64,000 nt of DNA from Oceanobacillus senegalensis (GTDB lineage: Bacteria > Bacillota > Bacilli > Bacillales > Amphibacillaceae), in contig NZ_LT839648.1 in NCBI RefSeq assembly GCF_900176885.1, positions 2,877,540-2,941,539 of the forward strand. Reading direction: 5' to 3'. Below are positions 52,052 through 59,907 of this stretch, one piece after another; position 1 is the stretch's first letter, and each line of letters starts with the position of its first letter. Made by a program: the position numbers and the translations under genes. The notes under the pieces were generated by a model. It did no database searches and had not been told where the DNA came from. It saw only the letters and a list, made by a program, of their open reading frames with translations.

Positions 52052-53319
52052 ACATTCACCTCAACCGGTTTCTTCACTAGCTCCTCTTCAGTGATAATTT
52101 GTACACCCACCCCTTCCGTCTGTAATTGTTGCTTCATTTCTCGTACATCTTCTGGTATGAAAGGGAATGATTCGATGTAAAGTATTCTTATCTTCTTCAT
52201 CCGTTTGTTCATCTGTTGTATCGTTTGCTTAAACATCTCATCCATATTTGTCGTCACGACCATTACCATGTCCCCACTTCCCATTCTCATTAATTGTTCT
52301 TTTAATCGAGTGGGAAATGGACGGTTTCCTGACGGACTAAGTTGAGCTAAATGATGGATAATCCTTTTTTGGGATACAGCATCACGTTGCATAGGAAAAT
52401 AGGAATTCTCATTGCCACCACTTATGGAAAGCATACCTACATTTATATTATTTCTCCTTATGGATTCCATTAATGACCATGTTAGCTCGATGGATGCTTC
52501 ATATGCTAAGGTATTTAGTCTTTCATAAAAACAATTGTCTAGCACAAGTAAGATGCGTGTGCTTTTCTCCTGTTCAAATTCCTTCGTCATCATTTTATTT
52601 TTCCTCGCCGTTTGCTTCCAGTCAATCCAGGAAAAGCGATCCCCTGGTTCATACTCACGTACACCCGTAACGACGTTTGTATTTGTAAATGTATTAATGG
52701 AAGCAGATGTAGCGCCCTGTTCGAAACTACTAATTTTCCCGTTCATTTCTACTTGTAATAGACTGGGATGGACAAGCAATTCATCCTCTAGAGGAAAAAT
52801 CATGACCTTTTTTACAAAACCAAAAATATCAGCCGTTTTCACACGAACCGCCCTTAGTCTATGCTGTCCTCTCGGTACCTGGCCCATGGTATATTGAAGG
52901 GTCATTTGACGTTTAAAGCCTGGAAAAACAGCTTTCTTAACATCTCTCGGAATGTTTAAGAGATTGGGTTGGTCCATATAGGCATATTTATCCTGACCAC
53001 TATCTACTCTATGAAGGCTTTCAGAAAACACCTCTTCCAAAATGACGTAATATAATGGAAAAGGAACCTTTCTTTTAATATCGATTGTTACCGAAATAGA
53101 TTCACCAGCACGAATAACGGGGGTAGATAATTTCCGTGTTATCACCCAATTCTGCATCGGATATAGTAAAAACAAAAACTGATATAGCAGAATTGGAAAA
53201 AAACCAGTAAATAAAAACCAACTAACAAATCCTCCCTGGAACATTGCATAGGAAAACAATATCGCCATAAGAGAGAAAATAAAAAATAGACTACCAAATA
53301 GTTTCAGTGACCTTCTCAT
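52045..53319 (-). CDS. DUF58 domain protein (YeaD)
   Basis: Membrane-anchored protein of 424 residues with two N-terminal helices and a DUF58/von Willebrand A-like domain. Its signature is REYEPGDRFSWIDWKQTARKNKMMTKEFE near residue 215, and LLVLDNC gives the start of the vWA fold. It typically partners a MoxR ATPase and a transglutaminase-like membrane protein, and all three are adjacent and overlapping here. A role in envelope protein maturation is inferred from such clusters; none is proven. Confidence 0.9.
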   Translation of the reverse strand: MRRSLKLFGSLFFIFSLMAILFSYAMFQGGFVSWFLFTGFFPILLYQFLFLLYPMQNWVITRKLSTPVIRAGESISVTIDIKRKVPFPLYYVILEEVFSESLHRVDSGQDKYAYMDQPNLLNIPRDVKKAVFPGFKRQMTLQYTMGQVPRGQHRLRAVRVKTADIFGFVKKVMIFPLEDELLVHPSLLQVEMNGKISSFEQGATSASINTFTNTNVVTGVREYEPGDRFSWIDWKQTARKNKMMTKEFEQEKSTRILLVLDNCFYERLNTLAYEASIELTWSLMESIRRNNINVGMLSISGGNENSYFPMQRDAVSQKRIIHHLAQLSPSGNRPFPTRLKEQLMRMGSGDMVMVVTTNMDEMFKQTIQQMNKRMKKIRILYIESFPFIPEDVREMKQQLQTEGVGVQIITEEELVKKPVEVNVW

Positions 53320-53322
53320 TTA

Positions 53323-54279
53323 TTAAAAGTCCTTTCGAATCGGAATATACGTCGTTTTCACGATGTTTTCGATTACTTCGTCATTGGATAGCCCCTCATA
53401 TTTCGCTTCCGCTGTAAGAATAATCCGATGGCCCATAATATACGGAGCCAAAAATTTCACATCATCTGGCAATACATAGTCTCTTCCATAAATATAAGCA
53501 TATGCTTTAGCTGCTTTCATTAAAGCAATAGCTCCCCTAGGGCTAACACCTAAATAAATAGCGTAATCCTCTCTTGTTTTTGTTACGAGGTTAATAATGT
53601 ATTGCTGAATACTTTTATCTATATAAACCCCTTTGACATCCGCTTGAACCGATACAAGCTCATCCCTTGTCATTACTGCTTCTATCTCTTCAATAGGTTG
53701 ATTTCTTGATGTCCGTTCCAAAATCTCTAATTCTTCTAGAAATGTTGGGTATCCCATTTTTAGCTTTAACATAAATCGATCTAGTTGGGCTTCTGGTAAT
53801 GGGTATGTCCCTTCATATTCAATAGGATTTTGGGTTGCCATAACAAAGAAGGGCCTTTGAAGAGGTATGGATTTTCCATCAACGGTAATATTTTTCTCCT
53901 CCATTGCCTCAAGGAGTGATGACTGGGTCTTAGGTGAAGTACGATTGATTTCATCCGCAAGAACGACATTGCCTAAAATAGGTCCGGGACGAAACTCAAA
54001 TTCTAATTTCTTCGGATTATAGATAGAAATGCCTGTCACGTCTGAAGGTAACAAATCTGGTGTAAACTGAATTCGTTTAAAATCACAGTCCAGTGACTTT
54101 GCCAATGCTCGTACCATCATTGTTTTCCCAACACCCGGAACATCCTCCAAAAGCACATGTCCTTCAGCAAGCAAGGCCACTAAGCTAAGTGTTGCAACAT
54201 CCTCTTTTCCAATCATGACTCTATTAATATTCGCTAATACTTTTTCAACTTTCTCATTATATATCGTTGTATCTTGCAT
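53323..54279 (-). CDS. MoxR-family AAA+ ATPase (YeaC)
   Basis: AAA+ chaperone-like ATPase of 318 residues. Walker A LEDVPGVGKTMMV (about residues 38-50), Walker B VVLADEINRTSPKTQ, sensor MATQNPIEYEGTYPLPEAQLDRF and arginine finger region VSPRGAIAL. GAGGGGCG precedes the ATG. First of three tightly linked genes, with the DUF58 gene three bases later. MoxR ATPases commonly help insert metals or mature partner proteins with vWA domains. Confidence 0.93.
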   Translation of the reverse strand: MQDTTIYNEKVEKVLANINRVMIGKEDVATLSLVALLAEGHVLLEDVPGVGKTMMVRALAKSLDCDFKRIQFTPDLLPSDVTGISIYNPKKLEFEFRPGPILGNVVLADEINRTSPKTQSSLLEAMEEKNITVDGKSIPLQRPFFVMATQNPIEYEGTYPLPEAQLDRFMLKLKMGYPTFLEELEILERTSRNQPIEEIEAVMTRDELVSVQADVKGVYIDKSIQQYIINLVTKTREDYAIYLGVSPRGAIALMKAAKAYAYIYGRDYVLPDDVKFLAPYIMGHRIILTAEAKYEGLSNDEVIENIVKTTYIPIRKDF

Positions 54280-54457
54280 TTATAATTCGCCCCTCTCGAC
54301 TTCTTGCAAGGCTTCTTATATAAAGAAACACATTATAACTATACAAGAAATAACATGCAAGTAAAAGTAGTATTATATGTAAAACTAGTATGTACAATCT
54401 AATAATCTTTTAAACTTGTTTCTACTATTAAAAAGGAGCTATACGCTTTCAAACCGT

Positions 54458-54494
54458 AAAAAATCCCGTCCCACTATTTAAGTGGGGACGAGAT
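54458..54494 (-). terminator. terminator after ectC
   Basis: CGTCCCCACT / AGTGGGACG stem followed by ATTTTTTAC on the minus strand, 22 bases after the ectC stop. Confidence 0.85.
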
Positions 54495-54515
54495 ATTATG
54501 TCAGTAAATTATATT

Positions 54516-54902
54516 TCAATCTAAATCAGCTGGATAAACACCATTTTCATCATGGATTTCTTTTCCACTTAATGGTGGATTGAACACACAAACCATTCTA
54601 GCGTCTTCAATACCACGTAGTAGATGCTCATCATGTTCATCTAATGCATAAAGTGTATTTGCTTTAATGGTATAAACTTTATTATCCTTCAATGTCTCTA
54701 CTTCCGCATGACCTTCAATGCAGTAAACAGCTTCAAGGTGATTTTTATAATGAATGTGTGTTTCCGTACCTGCACGTATAATCGTTTCCGTTACGGAAAA
54801 GCCCATTCCATCGGCTTTTGTTAGTAAACGAGTACTTGCCCAATTTCCACCATCTACATGATGTTCTGTTTTTTTAACTTCGTCTAATTTGACAACTTTC
54901 AT
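54516..54902 (-). CDS. ectC: ectoine synthase EctC (orphan, without ectA/ectB nearby)
   Basis: Cupin enzyme that closes the tetrahydropyrimidine ring of ectoine by removing water from N-gamma-acetyl-diaminobutyrate; 128 residues. The metal ligands known for EctC are matched (Glu57, Tyr85, His93), as are substrate residues Trp21, Arg25, Thr40, Tyr52, His55, Phe107, Pro109, Gly113, Glu115 and His117. So the active site looks fully functional. GGAAGGAG lies 8-9 bases upstream. It is the last gene of an operon with an ATP-grasp protein and a 657-residue protein, not the usual ectABC. EctA and EctB may be elsewhere, or this copy may cyclise another acetylated diamino acid. Confidence 0.93.
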   Translation of the reverse strand: MKVVKLDEVKKTEHHVDGGNWASTRLLTKADGMGFSVTETIIRAGTETHIHYKNHLEAVYCIEGHAEVETLKDNKVYTIKANTLYALDEHDEHLLRGIEDARMVCVFNPPLSGKEIHDENGVYPADLD

Positions 54903-54953
54903 CCTATTATCTCCTTCCTCTTTATCATATAGAAAATATAGAGAATAGACGTT

Positions 54954-56927
54954 TTATATTTGAACCCACGTATATTTCTCCCCCCAGCTTTCTCTTGCAA
55001 TGGTTTCAATTTCTTTTACGATATCATCATCAATGGCAAATGCATCACCCTGTTCATATGGATTATAATGAAAGGCGTATAGTCTTGAAACAAACTGATG
55101 GAAAGGTAGGGATGATTCTCCGGGTACCTCGCCATTTCCCGATACCGTTGGTGTAATCTCTTGTCCCCAGTTTTGTGCACCGTCATTGTTCGGGTTATAA
55201 AAGTACACACGGTATTTACCTTTTGGATCCTTGGCAATACGTTGAATAGATACGGCATGAAGTCCTAATAAGCTTCCGGAGGAATTCGTAATAAATATCC
55301 CTACCGGATTTGGATAAATCAATTCGTATCCCTCGTTATACTCAGGGTGATGGGTTGAGTAAAACAACCGGACAAATCCAGAATAGTCTGCAATTGAACC
55401 TGTCATCGGATCAAGTGTACTGGAAAATCCTTTAGATACCCAATTCCCGTAGAAGGCTGGATTTACCCATTTATGGACATCATCTCCTCTAAATTTCGTA
55501 CGACGAACAAGTTCACCATAAATCCGGTCGAGATGCGGTACCAATATCAATGAAACGGGATCTAATTCCTCATGAAGGTCATCCACAAGACCTTCCCGCA
55601 AATCCTTGGAATGAATCGATCTCCCCTCAAACATGACGTCAATATCTCCATCACGTGCTGCCCGAGGAATTAATTCCAGCAAATATCCTGGTGCATGTAA
55701 AGACCATAAACTAATACCCCTTGCTGTTTGACAGGTCGGATTCATCCCTTGTCCTACTCCTAACGGCTGACCCAGTACACTTATGACACCAGCAACCAAA
55801 ATATTATTTGCCGTAATCCCTTCGTTCCCATTTATGGAATTTAAAAGAACTTTGCGTACTTCTGGCAATAAATCTAACTCAATTAATCGCCTTAATCCTG
55901 GGATAACTGGAGTTGATGAAAGCACACCACGTTCCAGCATACAAGTTAAACCGTAAAGGGACTGTCTTAATGGCGGATGAATAGCAACCTTAATCAAATC
56001 AGTGACAGTCGAAAAATGCTCTTCTAAATTTGCTTGGCCTTTTTTACTTAAATCCAGAGCCTCCGCAATCAATTCTGGCTTTTGGCGATTTAAAAAACGG
56101 ACTAAAATGGTATGATGCTTGGACACTAACCCCGTTTTTCGCATATATTTCGCAAACGTGCGAGCCTCTTGCTTTAATTCCTTATCATCCATTTTCTTTA
56201 ATTCGTTTCTGTATGCCTTTAAATCCTTCTTTTCACTTCGTTTGGTCGTCCCGTCAACCGCTTTAACATAAAATTCTATTGCATCCTTTTCCTTTTTATC
56301 AATATCCGCGTCCAATAATTGCTCCGCATTGTTGATCATTTTTAGAATTCGATTGACCATAATCGGTCGCTGTGCCACCAGTTCATCTAATTCATGAATC
56401 AGTGCACCAGAAATGGCGCCTAATGAAAGTTCCTTGCTTAGAAATTTAAACAACCTTACAATTCTTTCCTTTTCTTTAGTCTTTCCTTCAATTCGAGCTG
56501 CTTCTGTTTCTTCTGGGATTAAGGTATCAATATTTAACGCCATTACTTCATTTAAAAAATCCTGTGCTTGCTTTTTAGTAACCTGTGGATGTGTATGTTT
56601 TCCTTTTGCCAATGAAAGCATTCTTAGTTCGCTAAGAATATCGACAATCGGTGTCATCCCGCCAGCCTGTAGGGACCCCTTAACTAAGTTAGGCTGTAAA
56701 TGAGCGGGATCTGCCCATGGACCACCCTCAAAAATACCAGCTTCTTCAAAACGATCGGCAAACTGATATAAAAAACGCATTCCATTCTCTTCATCCATTA
56801 CACGTGCCGCTGCTTGAAGTGCATCAGATTGATACATATTTTTCGCATATGGAAAAGCGGATTCCAATGTCTCTAAAGCCTGTTTAAACTGTTCCGTTTT
56901 ACTAGTGTCTATTTTTATGGATGTCAT
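54954..56927 (-). CDS. 657-residue protein, possible papain-like/Cys-His-Asn enzyme
   Basis: I do not recognise a named family. Residues 1-310 are mainly helical and charged, with a Lys-rich middle (215-265). The C-terminal half looks like a catalytic domain. Cys399 sits in GMNPTCQTARGISLW at a predicted helix start, His557 in LLGLHAVSIQRI, and Asn578/Asn580 in YRVYFYNPNNDGAQNWG. Order and spacing recall papain, calpain or transglutaminase-like folds (Cys, His, Asn). No signal peptide or membrane helix, so cytosolic. GGAGGG precedes the ATG. It is 18 bases after the ATP-grasp gene and 51 before ectC, so the three are probably co-transcribed. Peptidase, amidase or acyl-transferring activity are all possible; unproven. 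Confidence 0.6.
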   Translation of the reverse strand: MTSIKIDTSKTEQFKQALETLESAFPYAKNMYQSDALQAAARVMDEENGMRFLYQFADRFEEAGIFEGGPWADPAHLQPNLVKGSLQAGGMTPIVDILSELRMLSLAKGKHTHPQVTKKQAQDFLNEVMALNIDTLIPEETEAARIEGKTKEKERIVRLFKFLSKELSLGAISGALIHELDELVAQRPIMVNRILKMINNAEQLLDADIDKKEKDAIEFYVKAVDGTTKRSEKKDLKAYRNELKKMDDKELKQEARTFAKYMRKTGLVSKHHTILVRFLNRQKPELIAEALDLSKKGQANLEEHFSTVTDLIKVAIHPPLRQSLYGLTCMLERGVLSSTPVIPGLRRLIELDLLPEVRKVLLNSINGNEGITANNILVAGVISVLGQPLGVGQGMNPTCQTARGISLWSLHAPGYLLELIPRAARDGDIDVMFEGRSIHSKDLREGLVDDLHEELDPVSLILVPHLDRIYGELVRRTKFRGDDVHKWVNPAFYGNWVSKGFSSTLDPMTGSIADYSGFVRLFYSTHHPEYNEGYELIYPNPVGIFITNSSGSLLGLHAVSIQRIAKDPKGKYRVYFYNPNNDGAQNWGQEITPTVSGNGEVPGESSLPFHQFVSRLYAFHYNPYEQGDAFAIDDDIVKEIETIARESWGEKYTWVQI

Positions 56928-56945
56928 TCGTTAATTTCCCTCCAT

Positions 56946-58298
56946 TTAAATATAAAAATTATGATCTACATAATCAGTCAGCAACTGTTTAACCTGTTCA
57001 CCGTCATTACCATAAAAGAAAATGGTACCTAGATGATTTCCATATCCCTCTTGATTGCTTTGGATTTTAGGAACAGCAGGTTTGTATAATGTATGTTTAT
57101 CAAAGTATTCATGGTCTTCCAGCTCCCCTGGTATATTTACTTTACTAATATAATTAGTTTTTGGATAAACAAGGAAACTTCCTGCATGTCCATTATTTTT
57201 TGTTTCATCAGGGAAGATATCCTTCAATTCCTCTTCCGTCGTATTAGGGTCACAGCATAAAATATGTGCCTCATATGGATTAAAACCATATGATTTCCTC
57301 ATTAAATCAAAAATATGGCCACCTGGAATCCGATATGCTACCTCACCGAAATACACAGCCCCTTCATCGGTAATAAAAAATTCTGGGTGAATCAAGCCAT
57401 ATTCGATGTCAAAGATATCCACAATCTTTTGAACTTCCTCGCGAATCTGGGGACGATATTTCTCAACTTCTTTTGTAGGAGGGACCATCATGGAATATCC
57501 AAATACCACGTACTCGGTAATATTTAAAAAACGAACCTTTCCTTTGTGAATAAAAGCTTCACAAGAAACCTCCAAACCATCCAAATGACTTTCCATTAAG
57601 CTAGGGAAATTTTCGTCATGCAACTTCGAATCAATATCTTCATGAGATATAACCATACGATGGCCAGAGGCACCAGCTTTATTTAATGCTTTTACATGGA
57701 TTGGTTCCAGTTCGTCCCCTTGCTTTCGTAACATTGCGCTATTTACACGATCAAAAAAATTACGGACATCCTCTTTATTTCTTGCTTCTTCAAAAATCCC
57801 TACACGTAATCCGCCAACATGTGCTCGTCTTTTCATCATTGCTTTATCCCTAAATAAAATGGAATGATCAAATAACCTTGCGTCCTTCCTAAATCGGGAA
57901 TTTAATGCCCCAGCCCACTCCACTGTTTCTTCAAAAATTGGGACCGCATGATCGACATCCAATTTTTTTAAAAGAGCATGCAATTCCTCTGATCTCTTGT
58001 AAACCTCTTCATACGGCAAATCCTTACCAAAGTCCCATGAAACAAATGGAATCTGATGTTCTTCGGCATAACCTTCAAACTCCGGCAGACTTACTACAAC
58101 AAATGGACGCTTTAATCGGTGCATCGCTTCAATGGATGGGATGCCCCAACCAATAAGTGCAACTTTTTTATCCTTCGCCCTTTTCTGATGGTTAAGCCGT
58201 ATTGGTCCAGTTTTCCGATTACGAAGCCTTTGCCGATCCCTTTGGTCATTTTCTTTAAAATGATATTCCTCCGCATAACTTCTTCTTTCCAATGGCAT
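56946..58298 (-). CDS. ATP-grasp ligase-like protein
   Basis: Cytosolic protein of 450 residues. A basic tail of about 45 residues precedes a Rossmann-like preATP-grasp domain (KVALIGWGIPSIEAM). The ATP-grasp fold follows, with HVKALNKAGASGHRMV (nucleotide loop, about residue 205), ESHLDGLEVSCEAF and the metal/phosphate segment YFGEVAYRIPGGHI near residue 325. The family joins a carboxylate to an amine or thiol via an acyl phosphate; substrates are unknown. AGGTGAGGA lies upstream. First gene of the operon with the 657-residue protein and ectC. In N-acetylglutaminylglutamine amide synthesis an ATP-grasp module makes the peptide bond, a possible parallel. Confidence 0.72.
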   Translation of the reverse strand: MPLERRSYAEEYHFKENDQRDRQRLRNRKTGPIRLNHQKRAKDKKVALIGWGIPSIEAMHRLKRPFVVVSLPEFEGYAEEHQIPFVSWDFGKDLPYEEVYKRSEELHALLKKLDVDHAVPIFEETVEWAGALNSRFRKDARLFDHSILFRDKAMMKRRAHVGGLRVGIFEEARNKEDVRNFFDRVNSAMLRKQGDELEPIHVKALNKAGASGHRMVISHEDIDSKLHDENFPSLMESHLDGLEVSCEAFIHKGKVRFLNITEYVVFGYSMMVPPTKEVEKYRPQIREEVQKIVDIFDIEYGLIHPEFFITDEGAVYFGEVAYRIPGGHIFDLMRKSYGFNPYEAHILCCDPNTTEEELKDIFPDETKNNGHAGSFLVYPKTNYISKVNIPGELEDHEYFDKHTLYKPAVPKIQSNQEGYGNHLGTIFFYGNDGEQVKQLLTDYVDHNFYI

Positions 58299-58383
58299 TG
58301 TTCCTCACCTTTCATCCATGAAATTATCAACCTTTACTAAGGATTACCATTACCTAAAAAAATATAAGTATATTTTCCTACAA

Positions 58384-58415
58384 AAAAACCCCCGATATCT
58401 GTCGGGGGTTTTCTA
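58384..58415. terminator. terminator between acetyltransferase and ATP-grasp genes
   Basis: ACCCCCGA / TCGGGGGT stem flanked by A and T runs. On the minus strand it would end the acetyltransferase transcript, so the ATP-grasp operon needs its own promoter in 58299-58383. Confidence 0.85.
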
Positions 58416-58568
58416 AATACAACTTTTTATAAAGAAATGTTAATTTCACTTATATTGTACTGAATTTTAAAGTTAAGACGTAAAATTAAATAAAATGCCA
58501 TCTTCCATTATTTCTAAATTCACCTTTCAAATCCCATGGAATGTCAAGTTTATAAATTTACAATAGAA

Positions 58569-59417
58569 CTATAAGTTTTTATACCATATGTTCATATTTT
58601 CTAATCGACCGGCAATATTACTATTTCGAATCATTTTTCCACCATAAGTAAAACCAAGCTTTGCATTCACGATATTCATCCCCATTGATATGGACCTTGA
58701 ATAAGAAAAAAAGGTTTTAATTTTCATTTCACCCATTAACCTTATCAACCTTAATGCCTGATTGTATAACAACCCTTTTCCACGATGAGCTGGAATGGTT
58801 GCACAATCCGAAAGCTCTGCAGCATTAAAAGCCGGCATAACATCAGCTGAACAGGCACTTACAATTTCTCCATTTTTTTCTGCTACCGAAAAATACACAT
58901 CACTATTCATCATTTCCAAAATAAAATCTGGGTCATTCATTGGGGTTGGGTAAGACTCAAAAACTGTATCGTATAATGTTGCCATATTATAGCGGTCACC
59001 TGGTTTGGCCCAACGAATGGTATATTCCCTACTAATAGAATATTTCTCACCTTGATTGAAGAAATCCTTGGCTTTATTCAGAATAATTGTTTCCTTTTCT
59101 TCCTCTTTGTTACCATTTTCTTCTTTATTTAAAAATAAAGCGTAAATAAACGAATCATTTCCATTAAAAAAACCTTTAATTTTACCTTCATAATTAAAAT
59201 CCTGTTGTTTCATCAAAGCTACTTCATTTTCCCTCACGTAAAAAATAATCTTATCGCAATTTTGATCATTTCCCATCTCTATTAAGTAATGGATAAAAAT
59301 ATCCAAGTAGGTCTGTGCAGGAATTTGGTAGACCTTTATTCTTTGATTGATTTTTTCTACGTTAATCTGCTCCATACATAACGAAAGGTCTGGCGATAAG
59401 TTACGTATTAACTGCAT
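58569..59417 (-). CDS. GNAT acetyltransferase, AblB-like (beta-lysine N-acetyltransferase family)
   Basis: GNAT enzyme of 282 residues closely resembling AblB/YodP, which acetylates beta-lysine to the osmolyte N-epsilon-acetyl-beta-lysine. AblB marks are FESYPTPMNDPDFI, NAAELSDCATIPAHRGKGL (acetyl-CoA loop), YSRSISMGMNIVNAKLGF and NSNIAGRLENMNIWYK at the end. The first 130 residues are less conserved. GGGGAG lies upstream at loose spacing. The lysine 2,3-aminomutase AblA is not in the window, so either it is elsewhere or this enzyme acetylates another diamino acid. It is on the same strand as the ectC operon. Confidence 0.8.
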   Translation of the reverse strand: MQLIRNLSPDLSLCMEQINVEKINQRIKVYQIPAQTYLDIFIHYLIEMGNDQNCDKIIFYVRENEVALMKQQDFNYEGKIKGFFNGNDSFIYALFLNKEENGNKEEEKETIILNKAKDFFNQGEKYSISREYTIRWAKPGDRYNMATLYDTVFESYPTPMNDPDFILEMMNSDVYFSVAEKNGEIVSACSADVMPAFNAAELSDCATIPAHRGKGLLYNQALRLIRLMGEMKIKTFFSYSRSISMGMNIVNAKLGFTYGGKMIRNSNIAGRLENMNIWYKNL

Positions 59418-59907
59418 TAGACTTTCACGCTCCCCATTTTGTTTGCTGTTATATATTTTATTAAGGGAACGTAATGGATATGACCTTTTCCGGCAAGCAT
59501 ACTAAGTCTTACTCCACACTTACGAAAGAAATGGGACTGGGACAAAACACCAGTAATTAAAAAATTGGTACTCGCCAAAAAGTTGGGGCATACCTATTTT
59601 TATGCACACAAAAAGCGACTAAACTATTTCCAACGTAACAGCTATCAACCTAGAAATCCAAATCTTACGTAAGAAAAGATTTTTTATATTTTAAAAAACT
59701 TTTCACTCAATTATAAGGTATATAGAATGAATACATTTTTAAGAGGAATTCTAGGGGGAGTGTGTCTAATTGAATCAAACCTGATGAAATATCATTTACA
59801 TCCATGACGAAAGGTACAAAAGCGATAATGGAGAAGCAAACGACAGTTGCCCGCAAATGCTTAATGACGGTACGCTTCGGGTAATTACATAAGGAGGATA
59901 AAGAAAA
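59418..59907. other. divergent region between acetyltransferase and asnO
   Basis: About 490 bases. It contains GGGACTGGGACAAAA near 59530, a type of phrase often repeated in Bacillaceae intergenic DNA. A 26-codon frame lies just before asnO but has no ribosome binding site. Promoters for both flanking genes should be here; none was clear. Confidence 0.4.

Noticed and set aside
59803..59883. 26-codon frame (MTKGTKAIMEK...) just before asnO
   Set aside because: No ribosome binding site and no recognisable leader-peptide features; kept only as part of the intergenic description.
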